Part shown: one piece after another, positions 19,580 to 29,273 of the stretch
How the letters are laid out: each line of letters opens with the position of its first letter
Position numbering within the stretch: the stretch's first letter is position 1
Assembly (NCBI GenBank): GCA_964447535.1
Contig: CAYUST010000014.1
Location: forward strand, 1-32,122
Source: CAYUST01 sp964447535
GTDB lineage: Bacteria > Patescibacteriota > Gracilibacteria > Absconditabacterales > Absconditicoccaceae
Direction of reading: 5' to 3'
DNA length: 32,122 nt
Made by a program: the position numbers and the translations under genes
The notes under the pieces: model-generated
Database searches by the model: none
Told to the model about the DNA's origin: nothing
The model's input: the letters and a program-made list of their open reading frames with translations, nothing else

Positions 19580-19606
19580 AAAGCGCGCCCTCCAGGCGCG
19601 CTTTTT
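19580..19606 (+). terminator. clpP terminator
   Basis: AAGCGCGCC/GGCGCGCTT with a 5-nt loop and a T-run. A second, weaker hairpin (AAAAAGCA... CGCTGCTTTTTTT) follows at about 19649-19711. Confidence 0.9.
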
Positions 19607-19765
19607 GCATAATTGCATCAACCGCACTTCGTTGCGGAGATGCAAATAAAAAAGCAAGCAGTATGGATTATACATCACGTTATGAGGGGCTCCGTTGTCG
19701 CTGCTTTTTTTATCGTTTTGATGATTTCGCTACCATAGAGAAAATCTTTGAAATTATCGATATAC

Positions 19766-19790
19766 TAAAAACCAGAGGAAACCTCTGGTT
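19766..19790 (-). terminator. Terminator of the XRE regulator gene
   Basis: On the minus strand: ACCAGAGG-TTT-CCTCTGGT followed by five T, 25 bp after the stop of the regulator. Confidence 0.85.
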
Positions 19791-19814
19791 GTGTGATGAT
19801 GTGCATAACTAAGA

Positions 19815-20348
19815 TTATACTGCAATTTCTTCTTCAACGATACTTTCTTCCATACTATTGATAACTCCCCCCATATCATTTTTGAAAAAAGGATTTTTGT
19901 CAGCAATGCCGGAGTGATAGAGTTCGAGTAAGGTACCGATAGTGTACCAATTTTTGTTTCCCAAGAGTCCGTAGCAAGATGCTGGGACTATGGTTTCCTT
20001 CGCTACTCTTGCAATGATATGGTGTGGTTGTACGCCATACAACGAACTGATCTTGAAGATTTCTTCGAGTTTCGGTACAGCAGTACCTTGTTCATATTGA
20101 TCCAAAGCGACGCCCGTGATACGTTGTGCCTCCTGGAGAGATAACCCCTTGTGTTCACGATAGTGGATCAGATTTTTGCCAAGTTTGTTTTGCTCCATGC
20201 TGGTAGCTACATGTGGGGAGACTTCTTTGCCTGCGAGAAATTCCTCTATTGCTTGGTTTTGTGTCTTCATGGCTTCGAAATCCACGAAGTGTTTGTGTTG
20301 TCGGTGACGAGCAAGAATTTGCTCAATCTGTTGATTGTTGTTTTTCAT
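19815..20348 (-). CDS. XRE-family transcriptional regulator
   Basis: 177 residues. A helix-turn-helix of the Cro/C1 type is centred on about residues 56-106: LGKNLIHYREHKGLSLQEAQ, ITGVALDQYEQG, PKLEEIFKISSLYGV. The N-terminal 50 residues are helical and Gln/His-rich. The C-terminal ~70 residues (after HHIIARVAKE) are not a known domain. The frame extends upstream to 20552, but the ATG at 20348 gives the natural start before KNNNQQIEQI. It diverges from the Cys-rich secreted protein gene across 163 bp and may control it (inference). No TGA codon. Confidence 0.85.
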   Translation of the reverse strand: MKNNNQQIEQILARHRQHKHFVDFEAMKTQNQAIEEFLAGKEVSPHVATSMEQNKLGKNLIHYREHKGLSLQEAQRITGVALDQYEQGTAVPKLEEIFKISSLYGVQPHHIIARVAKETIVPASCYGLLGNKNWYTIGTLLELYHSGIADKNPFFKNDMGGVINSMEESIVEEEIAV

Positions 20349-20511
20349 AAAATTTGTTTTATGTGAATGATGCGTATTGTCGAAAAAAGGATAGATGTTT
20401 GCAAAAGAATTACAAGCGGAAAAACCTCTCCCAAAAGACTTTTCTCTTGCAAACTTGTGATGAATGGGTACATCTAGCCTGATAGAGAAATTTTTATTTT
20501 CATCATTTCGC

Positions 20512-22401
20512 ATGAAAACGTTCATCACGGTATTGACCACTGCACTCATCACTACTATTTTGTTTTTGGTGCTTGGGAAAGAAGGTATGTTGGGTACCGG
20601 ATCTCCTACTCCTGTACAATGCCCTCAAGGCACAACCATCGTGAAAACTGTAGAAACTTGTACTCCTCCTGCTACTGGCACTCAAGAGACAGGTGCTCTC
20701 ATGGAAGTATTTTCTTGTACAAGTGGAGGTGTTGTTGCAGAACAAGTGACTAAACTCCTGAGCAACCACTATATTTCTACCAGTTGTTTTGCGCCAGACG
20801 GGAATACCTATCCTGATGGCACCAAGCTTACGTTTTATGCAACCGCCAAAATCACAGCAGAAAATCCACAGCCTGCATGCGACAAAGTAGAAAAAACTTG
20901 TACGTCCGGACAGTTTGTGAGCAAAGGTACCGGTGCGGATACCTATCATCATCTCAGTTGTCGTCGTATAGATCCAAGTGATACTTCAACTGCATACTGT
21001 AGCTACAACAATGACACCTATCTCCCTGGAGAAGTGGTTTATAAATATGCAAAAAGCGCTGTTAGCCTCGATCAAGAATGCAAACAGGTCGTTGCTGTAT
21101 GTAATGGTCATGGCCAACGATGGACTGCTACTACTGGATACGCAGCGATGAACTGTAGTTTCGCGAGAGTATTTTCACCAAGTTATTTAGAAAAAAATAA
21201 GGGAAGCATCATAGATAATGAAACAAAATTACCCAAGCCAGAAACGGTCGCTTGTATGAGCAACTCGTGAAATAGTTGTGCAACTCCACGAGGCACGCGT
21301 GTAGATCATGGTGACGCATTCGTTTCTTTCAAAGACAGTGCAGTTGCACTTGATGAAACATGTACAGCCAAGTCTGTGATATGTAACAATGGCAAATGGG
21401 CAAACGGCGCTACACCCTACGCAAATCAGTCATGCAAAAAAGAACTCCCCGCGGACTGTGTGATCAACACGACCAAATTCTACCACGATACTACCAACAC
21501 ACTCTACAAAAAAACAACCAACAAAGATGGTACGGTTTCGTGCGAACCACAAGCGAGATACTGTTTCGATGGTGTCCTTTCGGGAAGCACTGAATATAAA
21601 TGGCGTAGTTGTACCTGAACTCTCGTAGAGCCTGCAGGCACTACGGGCAAAGCAACCACCGTAAATACAGCTACTCCTCCTACCCTCATCAACAAACCTA
21701 CGACGACGCCAAGCGTTGTTTCACCAACTGCCACTACCTATAATCCAAACAAAGAGCCTAATTGTGCATCACCTTTTGGAGGTGCACCACGATCACCTGG
21801 GAAACAAGGTACCGCATACAAATCTCCAACAGCTAGTTATTCTCAATGATGTAGTGCTGAAAGCATTGTCTGTGCATGGGGAAGTATCAGATGGGGAACC
21901 GCTGCTGCTCCTGGCGAAGTAGTAACTGCCTCACTAAGTAGTAGTTGTAAAGTATTACCACCACAAGACTGTGAAAGTGCATGTGGTACGATTGAGCATG
22001 GCAAACAAGGGACTACTTTTTCAGATGATGAAATTCCTTTTGGAAATGGTGAAGTATGTAGCGATAAACAAATCACGAGCACCTGTAATGATGGGACACT
22101 TTCACCAAGCGCAGGCAAATATTGTAGCTGTAAAATCTCTGCTCCCGTAGCTTGTACCGCACCCGACGGCAAAAAAGTAGCAAGTGATCAAACACTCACC
22201 CTCTATCAATATCCTGAAGTGCAAGCACTCCCTGGCGACGGCAGTGATACGTGTGTGCGTCAGTGGAGAAAATGTATCAATGGTGATCGATATGATCGAG
22301 ATGGTAATGAAGCAAGCTTCACCTACAAATATACAAGTTGCAAAGTCTTGCTTCCTGATGAAGATGCAGATCAGTGAGGAGACGGCGTACCGCAGACCTA
22401 G
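20512..22401 (+). CDS. Cys-rich secreted or anchored repeat protein
   Basis: 629 residues, open only when TGA at 21268, 21616, 21847 and 22375 is glycine. Residues 1-20 form a signal peptide or anchor (MKTFITVLTTALITTILFLVLG). The body contains about eight units of 35-80 residues with the pattern C-x2-G-x(8-20)-(S/N)-C, for example VICNNGKWANG...NQSC and RYCFDGVLSG...RSC. The many paired cysteines imply disulfide-stabilised modules outside the cytoplasm. A Thr/Pro-rich linker lies near residues 385-410. Family not recognised beyond its resemblance to large Cys/Gly repeat surface proteins of this phylum. An upstream in-frame ATG at 20464 would place a charged segment before the signal, so 20512 is preferred. 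Confidence 0.82.
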
Positions 22402-22413
22402 AGAAGGAAAACC

Positions 22414-22439
22414 AACGCGCCCTGCGGGGCGCGTTTTTT
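22414..22439 (+). terminator. Terminator after the Cys-rich protein
   Basis: CGCGCCC/GGGCGCG stem with a short loop and six T. It overlaps the region just before queA. Confidence 0.9.
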
Positions 22440-22455
22440 AATCATGTGTTTATAT

Positions 22456-23574
22456 ATGTACGCCATAGAAAATTATACCTTTGAACTCTCTGAAGCACGT
22501 ATTGCACAGTTCCCTGCACAACCTGCTGATAGCTGTAAACTCCTCGTAGCAGACAGAACACAGCAAAAAATAACTGATGCAACATTTTCAGATTTGCCCA
22601 ATTTTCTGTCACGCCCAAGTTTGTTTGTACGCAATGTGACCAAAGTTATTCAAGCCAGACTTCCACTCACGAGTTTCGTATGAGAAATTTTATTTCTAGG
22701 ACAACACTCCCCCACTCGTGCTGAAGCACTGGTCAGGCCAGGCAAAAAGTTTCGTGTCGGTGATGTCGTAGAACTACCAGAATTTGACTGCACGATCACC
22801 GTGATTGCTCAGACAGAAGAAGGGAGAATCCTCGACTGCTCTCGCCCGTGGTCCGAACTTATCAACCAGTTTGGGCATCTACCGCTTCCTCCTTACATCA
22901 CCACCAGTCAAGAAAAAGAAGTACTCTACCAACCTGTCTTTGCGCAAACTCCTGGATCGGTAGCAGCACCGACAGCCAGCCTCCACTTCACGCCTGAGCT
23001 CATACAAACGCTAACACAAAATGGACATACCTGGGCTGACGTGACGCTCCATGTAGGCATTGGAACGTTCAAGCCCGTATGAGTCGATGACATCCGTGAT
23101 CACAAAATTCATCCTGAGACGATGAGTATACCCATCTCTTTGTTTACCACGCTGATGCAAGCGAAACAAGCGTGACGTCCCGTAGTTGCTATTGGAACGA
23201 CGGTCACCAGGACACTCGAAAGTTTGCCCTATCTGCGAACGCTCTTGCCTCAAGAGACGAAAGAAAGCCTTCCCATAGAAACACAACAACGATGGGAGAA
23301 AACGAGCGCAGATGTGCATGAAGCTACAACCTATCTCAATGATCTGCATATCGAAGAGGACACTATTAGTTGTACAAGTTGTTTATATATCCTCCCAGGA
23401 CACAAACGAAACATCGTAGATCATCTCATTACGAACTTCCACCTCCCCAAAAGTTCTCTCCTCGTACTGGTTGACTCATTTCTTGGAGATCGACAACGAA
23501 AAGAACTCTATGACCATGCGCTAGCAGATGAGTATCGTTTCTTTAGTTTCGGGGACGCAATGCTGATTGAGTAG
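22456..23574 (+). CDS. queA: tRNA preQ1(34) S-adenosylmethionine ribosyltransferase-isomerase
   Basis: 372 residues. The family hallmarks run throughout: FELSEARIAQFPAQP near the start, QTPGSVAAPTASLHFT, DVTLHVGIGTFKPV, KIHPET, AIGTTVTRTLES, NFHLPKSSLLVLV and the terminal YRFFSFGDAMLI. Three TGA glycines (22681, 23080, 23173) break it in the standard code. QueA moves the ribosyl group of SAM onto preQ1 at position 34 of GUN-anticodon tRNAs. Targets in this window would be tRNA-Asp(GUC) and tRNA-Asn(GUU). No other queuosine gene is visible. ATG 22444 is an alternative start, four codons upstream. Confidence 0.94.
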
Positions 23575-23591
23575 CGTCCTCGCAATGACGG
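23571..23591. repeat. Second copy of the dispersed repeat core
   Basis: GTCCTCGCAATGACGG is the inverse of the core at 15981-15998. It overlaps the queA stop codon region. Confidence 0.5.
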
Positions 23592-23673
23592 AGGAACAAA
23601 TCAGATACATCTCCTCTTCCCTTTCTCTCTTATTTGCCTATAGGTAGAAAAAGCATGATGCCCAAATTCTAAA

Positions 23674-23773
23674 NNNNNNNNNNNNNNNNNNNNNNNNNNN
23701 NNNNNNNNNNNNNNNNNNNNNNNNNNNNNNNNNNNNNNNNNNNNNNNNNNNNNNNNNNNNNNNNNNNNNNNNN
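23674..23773. other. Scaffold gap (100 N)
   Basis: A placeholder gap four bases before the folA ATG. The folA promoter and any further 5' sequence are hidden. Confidence 0.95.
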
Positions 23774-23777
23774 CCCC

Positions 23778-24254
23778 ATGATTCTCTGTATGATTGTGGC
23801 ATTCTCGAGCAACTATGTGATTGGCAAAGAAAACAAGTTGCCTTGGCATTATCCTGATGATCTCAAAAGATTCAAGGAACTTACCGTAGGCAGTGCTATC
23901 ATCATGGGCAGAGCGACCTACGAATCAATTGGCAAGCCACTCCCCCATAGGAGAAATATTGTCATTACCCGTACCGAGAACTTTCCTGAGGTTGAATGTT
24001 TCAAAGATCCGGAGGATGCAATTGCAATGCTCGAAGATGAACTTGATGAACATGACAAAGTATTTGTGATTGGCGGTGCCACACTCTACAATTATTTCCT
24101 CGAACAAACCCAGCGACTCTATGTAACAGAGATCAAAAAAACCTATCCCGGAGACACGTTTTTCCCCGCTTTTGAAGAGCATTTTGATGAAGTAGAAAGA
24201 ATTCCTCACGATGATCACGACTTCGTAGTATACAGAAAAAAGTGGGTTGAGTAA
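23778..24254 (+). CDS. folA: Dihydrofolate reductase
   Basis: 158 residues, standard length. IVAFSSNYVIGKENKLPW (6-23) gives the N-terminal strand and Met20-loop region. The acidic catalytic residue is Asp27 in WHYPDDLKRF. MGRATYESIGKPLPHRRNIVIT binds NADPH. VFVIGGATLYNYFL is the second nucleotide motif. It reduces dihydrofolate, regenerating the cofactor consumed by the thymidylate synthase at 28295. No TGA codon. The start lies next to a sequence gap but fits the family. Confidence 0.95.
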   Translation: MILCMIVAFSSNYVIGKENKLPWHYPDDLKRFKELTVGSAIIMGRATYESIGKPLPHRRNIVITRTENFPEVECFKDPEDAIAMLEDELDEHDKVFVIGGATLYNYFLEQTQRLYVTEIKKTYPGDTFFPAFEEHFDEVERIPHDDHDFVVYRKKWVE

Positions 24255-24276
24255 ATTTTTATGTGTACAGGATGCT

Positions 24277-24855
24277 ATGAAAATAATTGCTTTTTCAGGC
24301 AATTCGAATACCGGCAAAACTACCGCGATTCATTTTTTGAGGGATTTTTTGTTGGCACGTAATCCCGAGCTCCGCATTCAACTCTTCCATGAATCAGCTC
24401 GTGAATACATCGAAGCACACGGTGGATGAGGCATAGATGATATGCATGATTTCGAACGTTATGTCTTTCAATGTGAGACCAAAAGAATCCAAGAACTACA
24501 AGATGCAAAAGAAAAACAAAGGTATGATTATGCATTTATCGATAGAACAACGCTGGATTGCTTTATTTATTCGTACTGGAATCTTGTACATGGTGATCTC
24601 GAGGTAATAGACTACACACACGGATCTACCAACCTCTTGGCGCAAAGCAAAGAGGTATACGATCACGTAGTATTCTTCACTACACCTATCAAAAAGGATA
24701 GCAGATTCGATATCTACAACAACGAACATATTAATGCAATTTTCCAACACTCTATTCACTCACTCTACCAAGATAAAGTCATCACCTACACCAATAATAT
24801 GTTCTTCCAAGACAATCTAGAGAATACAGTACTTGGTGATATCATGTTGTCATAA
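24277..24855 (+). CDS. P-loop ATPase/kinase (NadR/AAA_28-like)
   Basis: 192 residues. Walker A GNSNTGKTT lies at 8-16 right after the first strand. A Walker-B-like strand, YDYAFIDRTTLD, lies near residues 87-98. One TGA glycine at 24427 sits in a Gly-Gly-Gly-Ile run. The fold matches the small NadR-like P-loop kinases that phosphorylate nucleosides or ribosyl compounds; the substrate is unassigned. It starts 22 bp after folA, so it is probably co-transcribed. It lies in a run of nucleotide-metabolism genes, which makes a nucleoside substrate plausible (inference). Confidence 0.75.
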
Positions 24856-24899
24856 AGTATCCGTCTTGCAATGGCAGGTGAAATGGGTATTTTGAGGTC

Positions 24900-25946
24900 A
24901 TGAAACCACTCAAGATACCGCAGATTGCTCTCCCACCTATTCGCGTCCCCATCGGCGAAAAGATTTCTTACGACGATCTTTTGAGTTGTCAGAAGTTTTT
25001 CCCCTGTGGAAGTGTAGATGACCTCAAAACATCAATCAAGAATCAACTCATCAAACCTCTCAAAGATGGTACGCCTTTTGATATACCTCACTTACTTTCA
25101 ATCACCTCTGGATATATCATCCCTTTCAATCAAAAAGGGAATATTGTTTTTACTCACTCAGAACCCTATCAATCGCCAAAAGCCATTTGAGGCAAATGAA
25201 GTGAAACTGCTACCGTACTTCTTTTGGCTGATAGTATGTCTTCTGGCAAGATTCCAGATGGAATACCAAAAGATCTTCGCAAGTCCAAAAATTTGCAGAC
25301 TCTCGTAGAATATCTTCGTGCATGTGATCCCGAAGTACTGGCGAAACGATGGAATCTAGATAAAATCAGTGTCCAGCGCCAAATAAATAAAGTCATGAGT
25401 ATTTGGGACGAAAGCGTGTTCACCAAGTACAAAAAACACATTACTCTCCCCAAAAAAGATCATATCACTCCCCAAGATATTCTCGACTTTTCACGAGAAA
25501 ATCATCAAGGAAGTATGCATAGAGAAGCAGCTGAAGAGACTGGCTGTGAAGTTATTCGAAGCAAGCCATATCTCCATATGATTGAAGAAAAAAAGACTCC
25601 TAAATGAAATCTCTATCACAAAGATCGCCAGTATTTTGTGGGAGCACTCAGTGAGAAAAAATGGGACAGAAAACCGTCTCCTTCTGAGGCAATGCAACAT
25701 ACCAAATTGATGCAAAATGTTCCCCAACATCAAATTATCGCTCTCCAACGTGATTGTCTCCTCCAAAAGTTTGGGACTATCCCACGGACTGGAGCCGAAG
25801 ATCTGATGCAAAAAAAACTCTCTACTACTCTCGCTAATTACATAGCTAACTATGCACTCGAACTCTTGATCGAGCTAGACGCTATAAACAAACAACAACT
25901 CATTGAGTATACACAGGCGCAAGACCAAAGAGTGCTAAGAGCATAG
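24900..25946 (+). CDS. Protein with degenerate Nudix-like motif
   Basis: 348 residues with TGA glycines at 25188, 25197 and 25605. Near residue 200, an E followed by seven residues and REAAEETGC fits the catalytic half of a Nudix box (E-x7-REUxEExGU). The leading conserved Gly is Ile, and LPKKDHITPQD replaces the usual LPGG loop. The C-terminal part (KTPKGNLYHKDRQYFVGAL) fits the following Nudix strand. The N-terminal ~170 residues match nothing I know. It could be a divergent Nudix hydrolase or a non-catalytic Nudix-fold sensor. It starts 45 bp after the kinase gene. Confidence 0.6.
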
Positions 25947-26000
25947 AGACATAAGTAATATATAGACATATCACATATTATATTCACAATATGTATTATA

Positions 26001-26028
26001 TTGCATTTTTATGATATAATCTTATAGA
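26001..26028 (+). promoter_or_regulatory. Possible promoter before the protease gene
   Basis: TTGCAT, 16 bp, TATAGA in a very AT-rich 110-bp gap. A hairpin ACATATT/AATATGT lies just upstream. Confidence 0.3.
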
Positions 26029-26056
26029 CAAGTTCTTAATATAAAGTATATTCACG

Positions 26057-26899
26057 ATGCAGTTTTATAAGCCCAAGTCTATACTTGCCACGCTATCACC
26101 CGAGCACAAAGCCTCTTGGAACGAAACTTTTTTGCGTAGTTGCCAAGAGCATTTGACGCTCGTGCTTCGTATGAATGAAATAGTGCTCATGCAATCCTCC
26201 AATACATCATATACATGATACAGTATGGGATTTGTGATCGGTGAAACCAAAGAGTCGCTCATAGTAGCCACCTGCCAACATAACATAGAGAATAAATCAT
26301 CACTAACACTCACTACCCGCAATACACAATCTCGTCTCAAAAGCATCCTCAACGGACATTTCTTTGCTGATCAACTTGAACTTAAAGTCCAGGATACTTT
26401 CCCTAGCAAAATACCCGCCGAAGACCTTGCCTTTCTCCTCACGAACAAGCCTCGTGGATGGAAGATGCAAAGATTTGTTCCTATCAACACCAAAGACAAT
26501 CACCACAAAGCAACCCTCGCATTTGGGCTCAAGAATGTCGATGGAGAAATGAGTCTCAGGAGCTGAAGTGTGAGTAACGTTGAAATATATGGCTGAGAAT
26601 ACTATACTGAAAGAAGTCGTAGCTTTACTCGTTCGCTCATGCCAGTAGAAGATTTGGCACCATATATCTGTGCTGACTTTCATCCACTTCCTTCTGAGGA
26701 TTCTATCAAAGGCATGTCTGGTTCTCCCATTTTTACACAACATACCCTCTATGGTATGATCACAGGAGGGGACAAAAATTTTACGCCGGTAAGGGGCTTC
26801 AGTAACCAGATTTTCCAACGAAATGCAAGTGTCCTACCCGCTCGATTGATACAACAACGTATGCACCAACTCTTCAAGTCCCACACCCTCGTTTCTTAA
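26057..26899 (+). CDS. Trypsin-fold serine protease (S1/PA clan-like)
   Basis: 280 residues with three TGA glycines. The triad can be placed in order: His in FVIGETKESLIVATCQHNI (about 75), Asp in KIPAEDLAFL (about 124), Ser in GMSGSPIF (about 223). GMSGSPIF stands in for the usual GNSGGPL. The strand after it, LYGMITGG, matches the family. No signal peptide is visible, so it may work in the cytosol or be exported by another route. No PDZ domain. Neighbours are nucleotide-metabolism genes, with no evident target. The start ATG lies in a clean position after an AT-rich gap. Confidence 0.75.
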
Positions 26900-26927
26900 A
26901 TCTTATTTCCTAACTCTTCCTTCTCTC

Positions 26928-28019
26928 ATGTCCCACCTCAATCTTGCACAAACACCCGACATCGATCTGCACAATCTAGACAGCAAAAATAAATTGCTCA
27001 TCGAAGATTATGCAACTGAACTACGTGCCGTAGTGCGTTATCTTTTCAAAGGCCAGGTAGTACCTCAAGAAATCCAAGAACATTGCAAAGTACTTTTCCC
27101 AAAATTAGAAGATATACATACCTGGACGAGACTGAAAATGCCCGAAAATGAACTTCAGTATGGCATCAAAACAGTAGGGAATAAAGAGCGATCCGTCAAC
27201 ATTTTTGAGCAAGGCACTTGAGTGAAGACATTGCGTATCAGATTAACACGCGACCTCGCATGGGGGAATCACCCTCTTTGGGAAATTGTATACGACAATA
27301 CGCTCTATAGAGAAGTCCCTTACAACGGTAATGTGTATAGTCACTTACTGCATCAACATCCATGGTATGTGCAAAAGTATCTTACTTCATTGGCTGATGC
27401 ACATATTATTACAGATACACAAAAAGAGCTACTCACCATTTTTCATCGTATTCATGATCTTCCTGAAATGAACAATGGAGACCATTTCGCCCCGGATAAA
27501 CACGAAGGACATATCGAAGAAGATGCTCATGCAATTTGATTGATTCTCGATTATGCAAATGTAGAGTATACCCTTCCCGAAAAAACATTCATTCAGTGAT
27601 TGTTTACTCGCTTCGAAGGCAACGATACTATTTTCAAGCCAGGAGAAATTATCAACTATTTCCGTGATGCGCTGAATGTCTTCGATCATCGTCAATTTTA
27701 TGCGCACGATGCAGGCTTTGCGCTCAGTATTTTCAACAACTACTTCCCTCGCTTCCTCGACCGTACACATACCGTTACTCTCTTACCTGAAGATAAACTA
27801 AGTGAACAACGTTCGACTCTCCCGTTGCAAGACATTCCCCTGGCCAAAGTTTTCTTCCAAGAAAATGTGATCAAAATAAATCATATAATTGATTATGGTA
27901 TTACTCATATAGATGAATTAGCATCAATTCCCGAAGCCCCTTTCAAAAGCATCGAACAGCTTCACCACCTCAATCATATTCGAGAAGAGCTCAAATCAGT
28001 CTATGGCATAAGTGCATAA
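26928..28019 (+). CDS. HD-domain phosphohydrolase-like protein
   Basis: 363 residues with three TGA glycines (27219, 27537, 27597). The central part has the HD-domain layout: His in NVYSHLLHQH, the His-Asp pair in IFHRIHDLPEMNNGDHFAP with the E and GD typical of the YfbR/HDDC2 group, then DKHEGHIEEDA. A distal Asp may lie in FYAHDAGF. Such proteins remove phosphate from deoxynucleoside monophosphates or related compounds. The position 275 bp before thyA supports a role in dNMP balance, but this is inference. The N-terminal ~130 residues are unassigned. It starts 28 bp after the protease gene. Confidence 0.65.
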
Positions 28020-28056
28020 AAAAATATTTGTCTTTATCTATTGAATTCCTATTATC

Positions 28057-28254
28057 ATGTCTGAATCTACCCGTATTACCGAAATTGATGAACAGTTGAC
28101 TGATCTCAAAGGAGCAACTGATGAATATTCACTTGCACTTCGTCATTCACTCCTAAGAGAGAAACAGGCAAATTTACTTGGATACAGCCATGCGGTCGCA
28201 ACAATCTTGTGAGGGTTTAGGTCTTCGACACCACAAGACGAGTGTGATGATTAG
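28057..28254 (+). CDS. Small acidic protein of unknown function
   Basis: 65 residues, ATG 28057 to TAG 28254, with one TGA glycine next to a GGG glycine (LGGF). Acidic and helical at the N-terminus (ITEIDEQLTDLKGATDEY). It lies 37 bp after the HD gene and 40 bp before thyA on the same strand, so the spacing suits a real gene. No family recognised. Confidence 0.5.
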
Positions 28255-28294
28255 TTAGCTATCGTACAATACATTTATTCACTTTCTCCATACC

Positions 28295-29200
28295 ATGCGC
28301 CAATATCTCGATCTCCTCCAACACATTCTTGATTATGGAACTGATAAATCAGACAGAACAGGTGTCGGCACCAGAAGTTGTTTTGGCTATCAAATGCGTA
28401 TGGACCTCAATGCAGGATTCCCGCTATTAACCACCAAAAAAGTAAATTTCGATGCGATTGTCCATGAACTTCTCTGGTTTATTTCTGGTGATACCAATAT
28501 TAGAACTCTTGTACAAAATAACGTCAAAATCCGAAACGAACGACCCTTCCAAAGATATCTTCAAAGTAATAGTCTCACTGACAGATTCGCCAAATACACT
28601 CCCGAATGGACTGAAAAAATGAAAGAGTTTGTCGAGCAAGTCAAACAAGACGAGTGATTCGCTGCTGAGCGAGGTAACCTATGACCCGTCTATGGTAAGC
28701 AATGGAGAAATTTCAATGGGTTTGATCAACTCACCTGGCTTCTTGCCGAGATTAAACGTAATCCAGATAGTAGAAGACTTATCATCAGCGCTCGAAATCC
28801 AGCAGAGATAGAAGAAATGGCGAAAGCTGGCCTTCCGCCTTGCCATTCACTCTTTCAATTCTATGTCCTCAATGGTAAACTGAGCTGTCAATTATACCAA
28901 AGATCTGCTGATGTTTTCCTCGGTGTACCGTTCAATATTGCTTCGTATGCACTCCTCACGCATCTGATTGCGCATGTGTGTGACTTGCAGGTAGGCGAAT
29001 TCGTTCACACTTTTGGCGATGTACATATCTATCTCAACCATTTCGACCAAGTACATGAACAACTGAGCAGAACTCCCACTGCCCTCCCTACGCTCCAGCT
29101 TAATCCTGACCAAAAAGATCTCTTCGCTTTCAAAAGCACTGACATAGAACTCCTCAACTACGCTCCTGCACCAGCTATTAGAGCTACCGTAGCGGTGTAA
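28295..29200 (+). CDS. thyA: Thymidylate synthase
   Basis: 301 residues. N-terminal YLDLLQHILDYGTDKSDRTG and GFPLLTTKKV are typical. NLGPVYGKQWR contains a TGA glycine, as does the DEGFAAE junction. The catalytic Cys lies in LPPCHSLFQFYV, followed by CQLYQRSADVFLGVPFNIA and HIYLNH. It methylates dUMP to dTMP using methylene-tetrahydrofolate and yields dihydrofolate, which FolA (23778) recycles. An insert relative to E. coli (residues ~75-125, with EWTEKMKEFVEQV) matches the longer bacterial form. Confidence 0.96.
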
Positions 29201-29273
29201 ATCGGCTCACTTTTTTTGCATTTTCTCGCCTCCTCCCATATACTTATAGGGCATTCATTTGTTTATAGCGCCT

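Noticed and set aside
20349..20552. N-terminal extension of the XRE regulator on the minus strand
   Set aside because: It would overlap the divergent secreted-protein start and signal peptide; the natural ATG is at 20348.
24855..24880. Third copy of the dispersed repeat (CCGTCTTGCAATGGCAGG)
   Set aside because: Too many differences from the core to claim without a genome-wide consensus.
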